Of a stretch of 64,000 nucleotides of DNA, positions 1 to 15,320 are shown in pieces. The stretch's first letter is position 1, and each line of letters starts with the position of its first letter. Origin of the DNA: Eleginops maclovinus (lineage: Eukaryota > Chordata > Actinopteri > Perciformes > Eleginopidae); the NCBI RefSeq assembly GCF_036324505.1, contig NC_086351.1:3978001-4042000 (forward strand), given 5' to 3'. The notes beneath the pieces were generated by a model, which searched no databases, was not told where the DNA came from, and saw nothing but the letters and a program-made list of their open reading frames with translations. Position numbers and translations under genes: made by a program.

Positions 1-839
1 TGAAAGCATGCTAATTGTGCACTTGAATTAAATCGGCATACATTTAACCAAAGTGTGCCATAGTTTCTATTTCCCTATTTAAATTGACAGTGCTCTCGGA
101 AATATTCAAATTTGTATCCCAACTAGCCCGTTAGCTTAGCTTTGCATACCGATTGGACACAGTGGAATAAAGCTGGCCTTATTTTGTCCAAAAGTATAAC
201 CAATCCTGCTTACCAGCACCTGTACAGCTTATAATTATCATTCAATTCTTTAATCCCTTTCAAAAGCAAATAAAAAAAGAGTGTTTGTGGTTTCATAGAC
301 GGTCCTTATGCAGATCTTTCCTTGGACGGATTTAGGGACTAGTTTAGTTAGTGAAGTTAAACATTCAGTTAGCAATTCTAAGCCAAGATACTTCTGATTA
401 TTGTCCTGATGTACAAAAAGCTTCACAGTCCTGGCTCTGTAAATGGGAAACAATTCATATTTCAGCCAATATTCAACAATGGCCTTCTTCTATCAACAAT
501 CTTTCTCCACACTATTCGACCCCCCGTTTGAGAATTAGGGTTAGTGGATTCTTAGGGTAGCTGTTAACCCCGGTCTTTCTGCTAAGCTAAGATAACTGGC
601 TGCTGGCTCTAGCTTAATACTCACAGACAGACAAGAGAGTAGTATCGGATCAGAGTGGATTCAAAATGTCTTTGCACTTTAAAGAATACCCTCATCGTCC
701 AAAGCCACAGAGCTCAAGGTTGCACGAGCCCTAGCTGAAGGGATGTTTTGAGTCCGTCAGCGGACCCCAGGATCCTCCCATCTCCCAGGCCTGCTGCTGA
801 CCCTCAGCACCCACACCCCACCACCATCTCCACAGTCAC
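1..839. other. AT-rich non-coding stretch, no feature seen
   Basis: No open frame in this stretch resembles a known protein, and no repeat family or RNA gene was recognised. It precedes the first promoter-like block and is treated as intergenic or intronic. Confidence 0.5.
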
Positions 840-1024
840 CCCTCCTCTGCGGCTTCGGCTCAGCAGCAGCTCTCGGCCAATGGGCTCCCTCGCTGCCTCG
901 CTGATCTACATCCAGGTCAAGGATTCAAGAGACAGGGGTCAAAGATCCCGTTGCTATGGTGACAGAGCTTGGGCAGTACCGTGATGCAGTCGGCCGGGGA
1001 CCAAACAAGCAGGGGGAAGCCACG
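840..1024 (+). promoter_or_regulatory. promoter-like block with X-box-like motif and splice donor
   Basis: The block is GC-richer than its surroundings. It holds a CCAAT box (877-881) and an RFX X-box-like dyad GTTGCTATGGTGAC (950-963), and it ends in a good 5' splice site, CCACG followed by GTAAGA, at 1025. This fits the end of a transcribed 5' exon. The ATGs at 956 and 973 would leave phases 0 and 2, which do not match pou2f2 exon 2, so if it is an exon of that gene it is untranslated. An exon of an unidentified upstream gene is equally possible. Confidence 0.25.
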
Positions 1025-2154
1025 GTAAGAGAAAAAGAAACAATGATGGAGCCAACATTGCAAATAATAACACCCTATTGTTTCCTTAATCAATCGATCA
1101 GTTTCAACATGTGTTTTCACTTTCCATCTCCCGCAGTGGGGAATAACTTGGACTCAAATATATATAAAGCGGCTCTCCTTTTTTTTCACACTGTGGCTGT
1201 TTGGTTGGGTGACTGCTTGGTTTTATTGCCTAAAACACTTCATAGAGACATCAGAGGTGGTCTCGTGTTCCATGGTGCAAATTGTATTGGGGTGCAGAAG
1301 CTAATGCAATGCTGGGTGTGTGTGGCAGGACACCGGTCATCATCTTCCTGTAGACTTTATTCTACTGTCCGCAGGTGTTCTTCGCACCTCCTTGATTGGA
1401 TGGAGACTCAAGTTATCTTGTGGTAGCTCGGGCCTAAATCAGTCTCCTATCGAAACGTGTCATCTAAAGCTGATAGACACTACAGCCTTCTGCCGGCCCA
1501 CTGGGGCTCCCTTTATTATATGTATACCCTGCAGCATATGGTATATCTCTCTGATGGGGGAAATTCTATGGCTTTTATTGAGGAGAGAAAATTAGATTAG
1601 GCGATCTTCTCCAAAGCGTTCTTCCTTGGTTTACCTCTGCACAGTGTGTGGTTGTAAAGCTGGTATAGTCAGTCCCAACGGATTTCAAAGGAGATTTTTT
1701 AAAGACAACATATGAGCACAATTTCCCAAATACCGGTCATTTTATTTGGAATTTGTCATCCCAGTTGGTTAATTTATAATTATTAAGACAGAAATTGTGA
1801 TTTAAAAAATGTCGGTGGATGTTCACCTTGTTCAATTACTCTACCATGGTGCTTTATTCTTGTCAATTGTGCAACATCTCCACTATTTATAGCATAAATG
1901 ATCACCCAAATCTGGGTTCCCTCTAAAGCGAACTTCATTCCAACCTTTTGCTCTAAGTTTTACAGGGAGTGATGGTTAATTCGTCATACAAACAAAATTA
2001 ACATTATTTTTGAGTTGAAAAGGCATTTAATTTGAATTATTTCACTTAGTTGAAATCAGAGGATCATTTCAGACTGTTATATGTCAACTGTTTTGAAACC
2101 ATTTCAAGCACTTAATGACACCAGATGCTAGACACTTCATAATTACACACATAA
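1025..2154. other. non-coding stretch with an isolated TATA-like motif
   Basis: AT-rich sequence with no recognisable gene. A TATATATAAAG-type motif lies at about 1158-1168, but no transcript structure could be attached to it. Confidence 0.35.
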
Positions 2155-2381
2155 TTATAGGGCAGTAGTGATCATAATTCTTAAACCATATGGTATTTTT
2201 GTGGGTGTGAAACAAAAGAACCTCTTATCCCAACATAGAAGCATTTGGATTTTGGTCAAACTTTGCCCTAGGACAACAGGTGGGTAAAAATACATTCTTT
2301 TTGAATGTGCAAAATCTGGTGCAAATCCACCAAGTTGATGCAGGACTCTTGCATGTTGAGCAGGACTGAATATATTTCCTG

Positions 2382-2400
2382 TGGCCTGCAGGTGGCAGCA
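2382..2400 (+). promoter_or_regulatory. CTCF-like motif
   Basis: TGGCCTGCAGGTGGCAGCA agrees with the vertebrate CTCF core (CCASYAGRKGGCRS) at all but one core position. This is seen by eye only and binding is inferred. It lies inside a stretch (2155-2466) whose reverse strand is open for 103 codons but matches no protein I recognise. Confidence 0.35.
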
Positions 2401-2825
2401 CATAGATGGAGGCCTCATATTCAAAACAGCTGCTCTCCGGCTGAATATCCACTGTGTAACTGTCACATCAGGAACATGTGACAGTCATCAAGTTACACAA
2501 CTTAGATTAAAACCTCCAACAACTCAGGGAGATTTTTGAACTTACGCTAGCAGAACTTTAAGGTGTGTTTGCATACTTGATTGTATTTGTATGCAGGCCA
2601 CTCAGTAGCTGCTGGGTCTTTGAACATCCAGCACCTACAAACTCCCTAACAGCCACCTTCAGGAGAACATAGCTTGGGTTCTCTGTGGTGATATTTAACC
2701 TAGAAATGCCTCTGATTGCTTATTACCTCAGATGGATCATTGTGTCACGGTCCCCTCCTTGCACTTCAAACGACCGCTTTTCCTCGCTCTCTGCTTCCCT
2801 GTCTCATGCACGCGCCTCTTTCTCC

Positions 2826-2911
2826 TCAGCAGCAGCCGCAGCCACAGCAGCAGCAGCAGCACCAGCAGCCACCGGGTCGCCATGGAAACCGCTGAGAGAC
2901 ACACGTCGAGG
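2826..2911 (+). promoter_or_regulatory. candidate untranslated 5' exon / proximal promoter
   Basis: A CAG-rich stretch is followed by an X-box-like motif GTCGCCATGGAAAC (2876-2889) and a 5' splice site AGG followed by GTGAGG at 2912. A very strong polypyrimidine tract and CAG acceptor (to 3195) lies 284 bp downstream. The ATG at 2882 would give 10 codons and then a TGA created at the later junction with pou2f2 exon 2, so it could act only as a short upstream frame. This is an inference from splice signals alone. Confidence 0.25.
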
Positions 2912-3130
2912 GTGAGGGATGGAGAGAGAAACAGGGACAACGAGGGGGGACAAGGAGAGAGAGAGAGAGAGTGAGAGAGAGTAAGAGAGACAGAGAGTGA
3001 GAGAAAAAGGGGGGACATGAAGGTTAGGGTGTTGCCATATCCATGCAACCCCCCCTCTCTCACCTCTAACCCCTCCACCCCTCAGTTTAATGCTGAGACC
3101 CCAACCCCAGATCAACCGCCCACCACACTG

Positions 3131-3149
3131 CCCCCCCCCCCCCCCCCCC
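3131..3149 (+). repeat. poly-C tract
   Basis: An uninterrupted run of 19 C. It sits 46 bp upstream of a CAG acceptor and forms part of an unusually long pyrimidine tract. Confidence 0.95.
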
Positions 3150-3195
3150 GTACCCTCTCCCCCATCTCGTTGCTCTCCATCCCTCTCTTGTCCAG

Positions 3196-3245
3196 ACAGG
3201 CTGCTCGCATGGCGGGGATGGAGACGTTCGCCGATGGAAGCACTG
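3196..3245 (+). CDS. candidate alternative 5' coding exon of pou2f2 (MAGMET form)
   Basis: A long C/T tract and TCCAG acceptor end at 3195, and a GTAAAT donor starts at 3246. The ATG at 3209 opens MAGMETFADGST and leaves a single G. Joined to exon 2 (starting ATATCAGG at 53513) this makes GAT (Asp) and continues in frame as DIRMSKP, the same phase used by the MVHSSMGAPEIRMSKP start of mammalian Oct-2. The short Met-Ala-rich start is reminiscent of one Oct-1 first exon (MADGGAAS...). The match of phase alone has a one-in-three chance. The intron would be about 50 kb. A different gene, or no exon at all, remains possible. Confidence 0.35.
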
Positions 3246-4254
3246 GTAAATTTTTCACATCCACAAAAACATAACAAAAAAACAACCAGGAAATGATTCG
3301 CAGTGGCTCAGATATGCAGACTTAACTTCTCTTTCATCCATGTGTCTTTTCACCATTCCTCTCCTCAGCTGTACACTCCCCCTTTCTCCCCTTTCTCAAA
3401 TCCCAGTTCTTTCTCTTCTGTGTCAATTCAAAAGGCTCTCTCCACGGCAGCGTCCAGTGGAGAGATGAGAGAGGGGCTAGAGAAATATCGGTCCTAATGA
3501 TTTCTCTGTACGGGGATGGTCTTTTTCTATGTTATTGATTAGATAGAAATTAATTCACGGGGGCAACCCTCGTGTTCCGACTCTCTCTCTCTACCCCTCT
3601 CTCACCCCTTTCCTCCCTTGCTCCTTTGCTCCGTGGACGAATGGCGTTGTGTCTCCTCGTTTGCTCTGCATGTTATATTATCGCGGGAATGTTTGATTTG
3701 GAATATGCTCTGTGTGTTATGCATACATCACCTTGTGCACCTGCAATGCTTTCTCCCATCACCTGCGGGTGTCATGCACATTGTCTGCCTCATATGTAAC
3801 GATGTGTGATGTGAGGATGTTATGTGGATGCAGTGTTTTTATTTTACGCGTAATTGCGTTCACATTTGAATCCATGAACACCTGGCAGCACAGTTTTGCT
3901 TGAAGGGAGGAATGGTTGAAATAGAGACATTGACTTACAATATTGTTGATATTGTATTGCAGCTGTATCTCCTCGTCTTTCCTTGTCGTTGCTTTATTCC
4001 TAATTCTGAAAGGTCAAGTCGTGAGAGCTCTTTACGCACAGGTGGGCATGCAGGCCTGTGTGTTAATGCGCAACCTGTGTGTTAATTCGTGCATAATGAG
4101 GCTTTTAACACAGCAGTTTACGGCCAAATTCACCCGCGCAGTGAGGGTTTTAATCAGTGGTCGATATTTGCTCGTCAGTATCCCGATGGCCGCAGATAGC
4201 ACAATAACACCTCAGCACGGTGAGGGCTGATACGCTGCCGAAGGGAAATCGATG
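3246..4254. other. non-coding stretch
   Basis: Pyrimidine-rich, then mixed sequence without recognisable genes. No repeats longer than short homopolymers were seen. Confidence 0.4.
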
Positions 4255-4390
4255 GACAGACTGAGTTAATTATGAGAAAATCAATTAAAAGGAGGGGATC
4301 TATGGGGCTTTATAAGGCCGAGCAAAGAGCTCGCTCCGGCAGAGGAGAGGAGAGGAGAGGAGAGGGGAGAGCGGACGGTGGACTCCCCCC
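4255..4390 (+). promoter_or_regulatory. TATA-type promoter-like block
   Basis: CTTTATAAGG (TATA box at about 4309-4317) is followed within 25-30 bp by a GC-rich start-site-like region containing five GGAGA-type pentamers (4341-4365). Upstream are TTAATTA and CAATTAAAA homeodomain-type sites. No open frame downstream is convincing and no donor clearly follows, so the transcript, if any, is unknown. Confidence 0.3.
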
Positions 4391-7250
<2,860 letters not shown>

Positions 7251-7330
7251 AATTAATCCATTTTCCGCGCACGACTCCCCTCCCAAATGGTGTGGCTGCT
7301 CTCTGCGGCCCGGTGCACAATGCGGTAATG

Positions 7331-7349
7331 ACCCCGAGGTCAAAGGTCG
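7331..7349 (+). promoter_or_regulatory. nuclear-receptor DR1 site with a flanking inverted half-site
   Basis: AGGTCAAAGGTCG (7337-7349) is a direct repeat of two AGGTCA-type half-sites with 1-bp spacing (the DR1 type bound by HNF4, COUP-TF and RXR dimers). An inverted TGACCCC half-site (about 7329-7335) immediately precedes it. Binding is inferred from the motif. Confidence 0.4.
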
Positions 7350-7439
7350 CCTGGCCAGTTCCTCAATTAAGGCGAAAGATTGCAGTTGCACGATTCATCG
7401 TTTCTGTGACAAGAAGGGGCCAGCAGTGACCGGTATATA

Positions 7440-10400
7440 CAGAATAAATTAATGTAGCATTTGCTTGAATATCAAACTTTCACCCCAAAATGAAAGACAC
7501 ATTTCCTATAAATTGTATGCTTTCAATAATTTCTTAAATAATTTCACTACATAATCCTATATTTTTTGAGAAATTGTGCTAAATATTGTATATTATTTTT
7601 AAATATATATATTGAAGATGTATTTTATGGTTGTTTTTTGTTTTCATAGAATACATTTATAAAGATTAGCCTCAGTGAAACACCAAGGACGAGCAGGAAG
7701 TCAGACATATTGTCACTGTGGTTTTCAATGCCAGTAATACATTTCCATTCAGGCTGGTTCGCTATAGAAAACAATGAAAAAAAATTGTACAACATTTTTA
7801 ATTTAGGTTCCGGTTTTCTTACTGGGTGTGTGTGTGACTCCTGTGGAGGAACGCGTTTCCCCCCCACGTAGTCATGTTTCAATTGTGGTTATTGAATGTA
7901 ATCAATAGTCAATTCCCGATCATCGCCGCATCGATTAGCTGATAAATGGTCGTTGGATTAATCATCCGAAAGGATCCGGTTGTCGATGGCTTTGTGTTTC
8001 CTAACTTGACCGCTCAACCCGCTGCGGCCGCGCAGACCGAGGCTCCAGCAGCACAGACAGGACTTCAATAAGTGACAAAAGAGGTGATAAATTGATCAAA
8101 AATGACCACAATAAAACGGGCCTCTTGTGGGGCCACACATGTCCATTATGTGAGTGTGTCTGCGGGTTTGTGGTTGGAATACATCAAGGGCTTGGGATCA
8201 GAGTTCAGCTTCATCCCAGACTGATGACCCTGCAGACAGACTGACCTTTGGGCATCTAACAGCTGGGGGAGAAGGTGGCGTACCGGACCAGCAGAGAGAG
8301 GAGAAGGGAGGATGGGGAAGAGGGGGGGGAAAGATGGAATTAGAGGAGGTGAAATTTAGGACAGAAGGGTGGAAAATAAGAGCGAAGGGGAATCTAAAGA
8401 GGAAAATCGGCAGGGGGAGAGACAGAGGTGGCAACCACGGTGGACCTTGAGTACATCCTTGTGGTTTCAGTCGATCTATCTGCTGCAGTCTCCCCTGGTT
8501 TTGGTGTTTGGTGCTGGTTTGAAGCAGTGAATTAACACCTGACCCCGGCTTCTGACCCTACCCCCTTCCTCCTGCTACCCCCTCCAGATTAGCAAATATG
8601 TGCTATCTAGCCTGCACACACACACACACACACACACAGATATATACAGCAGCACAGAATCCCAATCACACATGTACACACTTAATGTGTAGGGAGTAAA
8701 AAAAGAACAATGCAGTGCGGTGTACACTGTCCACACAACCTTTTGCACATCCCATCGTCTGTCCACCATCTAATTCCCCCGAGAGGAGCCTCGGTGTGTC
8801 ACTGCTTGTCACCCTAACGGTCAGTCTGTAATGACTACCTCCCCCCACACAATGACCAGGGAGGCAGACTCTCCCCCTACACACTGACCCTCATCCATTT
8901 TACCTGCAGGACGTAGCCCACCGTCGGCCTCTCTGCTACAGCTTTGGATCCCGAACAACCTCCCGTCCTGACGTCCTGCCGCTCCCACGTCCTACAGCTT
9001 TCTTACTCCAAAGTGTGCTTTATGAACCCTAAAATAAAGCATCCCACAAATTTGCATACGTTAAATTATGTTTTCTATATTAAGATAGTTGGAGTTAAGG
9101 TTTCAGAGAATACCTAGAGTCTGAAAACCACGATTTTACAAGAAAAAGACTAAACTAAAAACCCATCTTGTTGAAACACTAATTTAATTTCATGGCTGCA
9201 GGAAGCAAGGGTGGCTTTTCTCACCTTTCATATACTGTAGGTTGAAGTTGCGGCTATTATCCGTGTTGATTTGACGGTGTATTAAGTATATTGCTTGAAA
9301 AATTAAACCCATTTGTACTTGCTTTTAACGACTACATTTAGAGAATTGTATTGTGTGTCAGAAAAAATGCAGCAGATGTATAAACAAAATACGCTTTTCT
9401 GAAATTCTGTTTATTAATACATCAGTTTACAGTCAATGTGTAGCAGAATCGATCCTACAGTTTTATTAATAACTCCTATAGGACAAATTAATGAATTTCC
9501 CATTTATGTTTGCAAATTTGCTGCTAGTGTTCACATTAATTATGGACTCATGTTTTTACAATTGTATCTAAACATTTAAATGTCAAAATGAAGGCTTCAG
9601 ACTCAACAATTTCAAACAATTTATTGTATTTGTTACTGTAAAAAAACAACGCATTTTAAAAAATCCTGTATCAAGCAGAACTAAAGTGAAATGTCCTTAT
9701 TAATGAAGACGCAACCAGGAAGTGCTTTTCTTGTAAAATATTCAAATCACTAAACACAATTACATTTATTTGCATTTGACTGATTTTATTTTTATCAACC
9801 AATCAATCAGTGCTATTGCATGCGTACAGCTGTCAGGAGTCCTTTTTATTTGTTTTGTATCATTTGCTCCCTTTTTTTTTTTTTACTAGATGCCAGCCCT
9901 TTCTCCACAGTGTTGTTGAGGGATGCCAGGTACACACATATTTTTCTCTCGTGCCCAGCAGGAATTAAACTCCTAATTCTTGACAGTGTTAGTGCCGTGC
10001 GTAACCCGTCGAGCATCGCAGGTCCGCATCCCTCTTCCCCTCACTTCCCATCTCCCACAGCCTCCCTGAGGCTATTGTGCCGGATTGATGGGTGCTCCGG
10101 CCGATAGGTGAGGGGGTCTCTGCGGGGCTGGTCAGCTGAATATGCAGTGCCTCCCCTCTGCCTGTGAGTGTCAGCAGAGAGCAGCCCCTGTGTCTGGCTC
10201 CATTAGGTTTCCTACCTATCTTCCCACTGTGTCAGACAGAGGAGGAAGGCAGCAGAGAGGGGGAGAGCAGCGGGAAGTTGCCCAGAGGAGAGAGAGGACA
10301 ACAGAGGAAGCAGGAAAAATACATCTTTTTATCCCTGCTCTCTCTGTCAAAAAAACCCTGTCCAGTTTCTCTCTCTGCGTCTCTTCTCCTCCTTCATCCC

Positions 10401-13270
10401 GCCTGCCTCTCACTTTGTCCTTCTCTCACCCAAACCCCCTAATCCTTCTCCTTTTACCCCACACTCGGTCCTTAATCCTAAATCTCTTCTTCCCTCTCTA
10501 CCAGGCCCTTTTTCAATTGTTCTCCCCATACATCTCTGTTACCCACCTCCTCCCTCTTCTCCTTCCTGTCTATCGCATCTGAACATGCCACCTCTCAGCA
10601 TAACCCTTTTACACACTCCAGATGACTGCTGCACACCTTATTTTCTCTCCTTCATCTCTTGAACCCTTTCCCCTTCCCTTGTTTTCTTTGTCATCATCCA
10701 CACATCCTCTCATTGCCCCTCTTTTCATTATGTCTGTCTACACTGGAGCCAGATTTAAATGTCACTAATGTCAGCATCACAATGAATGTCAGAATAAATT
10801 CATTAGAGCTCCACCAAAATCAATTTTCTATGAAGGAACCATTTCCGTGCAGTTGTCACAATACACCTACCAGAGATTTCCTTTCTCTGTCCTGAGCAAG
10901 CTCAAGCTCACACCAATTTTAGTCTCTGCGGCCATTTTGTTGGATGTGATCAATTTTCTGTGATTTGGCTTCAGTGATTTGCAGCCCGTCAGTCTCTCTG
11001 TTGTGTTGCCGTGTGTAGCTCGACGCTTTCAGCTGTAGCCGAGGGCTGAGAGAGGAATATGAAGTTGTGGATATTGAAGCATAATCATGGACTGATTTTT
11101 CCATTATCAATTATATAACAAAATGACTGCATGTAATGAGCTTTTTTTTCCCCCCCTTGCAAGCTGATGAATGAAAAGGGGAAAAAAACCCTAAATTGAT
11201 GTTACAACCACGGTAAAAAAAAAACTACTTTCGCTTCCACTGCTCCACTTTTTTGTTGTGAGAGTGGGCTGTAATTTCACCCCTGAGTTTAACCACACAA
11301 TGTTTCACAAATAGCGGTTTCGTGCCACCTCAGCACCGCTCATATTATTCAGATAACAAGAAAGCCTCTGTCGTGTCCTACGAAATAGGATATGTTTTCT
11401 TAATCTGTCAATAGCTCCGGCCCTGAAAGACTTCATTTTGGCTGAGCAATGAAAGGCTCAAAAAACATCAATATGGCTGAGCAGGATAAGAAGAAAGAGC
11501 CATATTCCAAGTCTGTATCGCATTCCCTCCATGCCCTCCTATTTGTATGGTGCAGATATTGGGTCTCAAGCGAGAAATCAGGATTGCGTTCCCTCAGAAT
11601 TGCAGCATCCCTCTGTTAAAAGTGGAATAGGAATGTTATACGGAACCAATGCATCCGGACTGGCCTGGACATCTCAACAATACCCCTTCACACTTCCTCT
11701 GTGTCTCTCTCTCAATAAGTTTCTCGCTCTCCATCTCCATCATAACCCAGCACAACAGTGTGGAGGGTGCGGATTAGGGCCTAAACGTAGTCATGTCGCG
11801 CTGGGTCCACCATGGAAATAAAGTCTGTGAAGAAGAGGGAAAAGGGAGAAAATCCACTCCGCTTCATACGCCTCTCACTTCCATTCTCTTTGTGCGTTTA
11901 ACGTGTGTAAAAGGATTGCCGAAAGGATGTCATGAAGAAAAAGTGAGAGGAAAAGACAGACGGTTATCCTTGCTTTGCCTCCCCTGTCACACTACAATGT
12001 GCATGGTTGATAACTAATTCAAAAAACATGCATGGGCCGGGTGCAGCTTTTCAAATGGCTTGTACGTCTGAATGCGATTTAAAGGGTGTTTTTTATGCAG
12101 TTGTCATGCTGTGGGAATATCACATTGGTATACAGTTATTCTCTTGGCTAAAGGAGGCTTTTGCATTGTCTATGAATAAGTGTGATGGATATGGATATGG
12201 CTGTGCGCTGTAGGACGTAACTGTCAGTGCAGAGTCTCCGCAGCAGACAGTGATTTCACCGATGTACAGTCGCTGCTTTTGCCTCCTTCCTTTTTTCCCC
12301 CCCTCACTCATCCTATTCTCAGCCTTTCATTTTTTACACAAGGGGAAAATGAGGAAGAACAAAACCAACATATGAAAACTAAAACATGACAGAGAGCGAA
12401 GGGGAGGGAGGAGGAACAGAGGAAGGAGAGGCAATCTCAGAAAACAAGAGGGCTTTCAAAAGTAAGGGATGAAAGCTAGTCAGGCTGTTATTTTTGAAAA
12501 ATGATCCTTGTGTAGTGCTCCTCTTAAGAGCCAGGTACATATTATTTTATCTTCCTGAGGAGACTCAGTGAGGTGTTTTTGCACACACAAAAAAAACTCA
12601 GCGGTTTCTTTTTAAGTTGAACAATTTATTGTCCTTAATGTGATTTTTGACAGGTATGTTTTAAATCACGCATCAGAGAAATGTTCCTCAAATCAGATAC
12701 AGGAAATAAATCAAAAGCTAGCTCATGAATTCCTGACATTTCAGCATGCATCTGCTGTTTATTGCCACCATATCTTGACATACTGTATATGACAACCGGT
12801 TATTCAAAAATCTTTTTATACGTCAAATAAATAAGTTAGAAATGGCAGATTGCCTCCATGTTACAGGCAAAAACACTTTTCCTCTCACACTCGCACACTT
12901 TCCTTAACGGAGACGGCTGCTGGCTGGCCTGAAACCTGAATTAGAGTGGAGCTGGTGTCCGCACAGAGTCATTTTGAGTCCCCCCTACGACCCTTAAAGC
13001 CAGGGATCCTGCAGAAAAGATGAGGCACGTGATTTGATGTGATGTGATGTCGGAGAGGAGAGGACAAAGTGCCTTTAAAAAAAGCCTAAATGGCTTCTGG
13101 CTGAATCAGAGGACATTGTCGATGGTCTGTCTAATAGTTAAACACCTTATCGTTGCTGCTTGAAGTGATGCTTTTCTATATCGCAACAAAAAGAATGACA
13201 AATATTTATTATTTTACGTGAGATAGTTGATGTTTCTGGGTTCTAAAAAGCAGCTTCAATGAGCCTTCCT
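7440..13270. other. long non-coding stretch with scattered octamers
   Basis: No protein family is recognised on either strand. Consensus octamers ATTTGCAT occur at 9050-9057 and 9768-9775. A short (CA)n run is at 8614-8638. The segment 7900-8110 is richer in CpG and ATCGAT-like words than its flanks and resembles a regulatory element, but this cannot be proved from sequence alone. Purine- and pyrimidine-rich low-complexity patches occur at 8260-8440 and 10240-10560. Confidence 0.35.
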
Positions 13271-13271
13271 G

Positions 13272-13348
<77 letters not shown>
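13271..13348. repeat. (GT)n microsatellite, one interruption
   Basis: 78 bp with a single GG interruption near 13305. It lies only 70 bp from the next GT array. Confidence 0.97.
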
Positions 13349-13350
<2 letters not shown>

Positions 13351-13418
13351 TATCCAGATATAAAGGAATGTACCTCGTCGTTACAGCAAATGTTTGTATA
13401 GGAATGTGCCTCTGTACG

Positions 13419-13432
13419 TGTGTGTGTGTGTA

Positions 13433-13525
<93 letters not shown>
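13419..13525. repeat. (GT)n microsatellite with TATG variants at its start
   Basis: 107 bp. The first 20 bp carry TATGTATG interruptions and the rest is perfect. Confidence 0.97.
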
Positions 13526-13526
<1 letters not shown>

Positions 13527-15242
13527 CAACACGTGTCTCCCGTATCAATAGGTTAATAGCTGAGATGTCAGTTTCAGTGACTGGCTGATTAGTTGTGTGT
13601 TCACTAATCCACACTGGGGCGGGGAACTATTGGCTTTCCCATTGATTTTAGCGTGGTGAGCAGGCAGAAGATAGAGAGAGGGGAGATCTATTGATTGACC
13701 CCAAATTAGCCCCCCCAACTACCGCCGCCACCACCCACCAACACGTTCTCTGCACTCATCCCCGGGCTTCTTCATTGGGCGCCCGGGCTGACAAACATCC
13801 GGTGTGATTGGACGCTTCGGCGGGGGGAGAAATGTCTTGTTTCTGATGTTGTTGATTTGGAAGTGTTGCTTTGTTTGTGACTCGGCTGTCAGTTGATTGG
13901 CTGTCGGCAGAGGATGAGTGCAACAACCACAGGGAGCAGCTGGTTTGGATGCCTTTGATGAACCAAATAGTGCCCCTTCCAGAGGGAGGGAATTACTTTT
14001 TTTGTTTTCTGATCTCAAAGTGTAACCTTATTTGCAACCCTCGGCTCTGTTTCTCTTTTGGAACAAAGGGCAGAATATTCATATCAGAAGTGTGGTCTTC
14101 CACCCACATCCTTCAACTTCTCCTTCTCTCCTCTGTTGTCCTTCATGACTGTCACCCCACTGCATCATATTCCTCCTTTTTTACTCTTCTTTATCTCCAT
14201 TCCTGTCCCTCGCTCCCTGCCTTTCCCCGCCCCTCCCTCCAATCCTGCCTTCCTTGGGTCTAAGCTTTGAGCTTTTTCTCCTGAGCTTTTCCTTCCCATA
14301 TATCACTCCATCTCATCCCTCTCTGTCTGCCTCTGATATTCCTCTTTAGGCCTCCGTCACTCTCTCCCCTGTGTCTATGTAAGCAAGAGAGAGGAGGTTG
14401 TTAAACATTTTTCTTCCCTCTTAATTGTTTTGACTGGGCCGATTGGCATCCCGATTAGGCCCATTGATTTCCTGGCGCTAAGTGCATTGATTTTTAAATT
14501 TCTTATTGATCCCCGCTCTAAATCTCCTGCACACTCACTCACACAGTCTCACCGTTTTCACAGGGGCAGGCATGGAGGAAAAAAGACTGAGAGCAGAGTA
14601 GAGGAAGGGGGAAAGAGATTGGTGTTAGGTAAATACACTGGCCGGTGACAGTGTAGTGAATTAAGAAGAGAGGAGAGCGAGCAGAAAGGAGAACAGAGTG
14701 ATGAGCTGTGGGGATATCCACAAAAAAAAGGACATTTAGAGAAGAAGGTAAAGGGCATTGAGAGAGTTCTACAAAATCTACAATACACCGTCTTAATTAA
14801 AGCCATTATCATCTTTTTACACGCCTGTCTGTACACTATAGCAGAAAGCTGTACAAACCTGAAGAGGATCCATAATTTAATAATTATAACACGCAGCAGG
14901 AGGGACTGGTGGAGAGTTGTAGCCGCCCGGCTGGAACATGTTCATCTGTGAAGGATGAGTCAGTTTATGGGTGAACAGAGGTTTATGAGGGATGGACAGA
15001 TATTGGAAATGTCAGAGATGAAATGGAGTGTTTTGTCTTCGCCTTGCTATTTCACATGGTCTGCAGAGCCTACTGGAGACGTGTGTGTGTGTTATTTCTG
15101 GCTTGTGACTGTGTTAGGCTTTAGAGGCCCGCTGGACTCCGAATCTTACATGCCCACTGGTGTTTCTCTGAAGGTGGTGGACCTAATTGGCTGTATCCGA
15201 CTCTGTGGTTGTGTGTGTGACTCTGTGCACGCTTGAATTCGT
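13526..15242. other. non-coding stretch, pyrimidine-rich patches
   Basis: No gene is recognised. Long C/T-rich patches (14090-14350) create spurious Ser/Pro-rich frames. The segment 13740-13880 is comparatively GC-rich and non-repetitive. Confidence 0.35.
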
Positions 15243-15320
15243 GTGTGTGCATGTCTCCGTGCATGCATGCCGCTTGAACCTGTGTGTCCATGTCTCCGTG
15301 CATGCATGCAGCTTGAATGT
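15243..15320 (+). repeat. two-copy 39-bp direct repeat
   Basis: Two adjacent 39-bp units (15243-15281 and 15282-15320) share ATGTCTCCGTGCATGCATGC and a CGCTTGAA/AGCTTGAA end, with only a few differences. A partial earlier unit ending in GCTTGAATT lies at about 15224-15239. Confidence 0.85.

Noticed and set aside
956..1426. 156-codon plus-strand frame
   Set aside because: It crosses a good splice donor at 1025 and AT-rich DNA, and the peptide has no similarity I recognise.
2155..2466. 103-codon minus-strand frame as a gene
   Set aside because: No start context, partner exons or recognisable family. It may be part of an unknown dispersed repeat.
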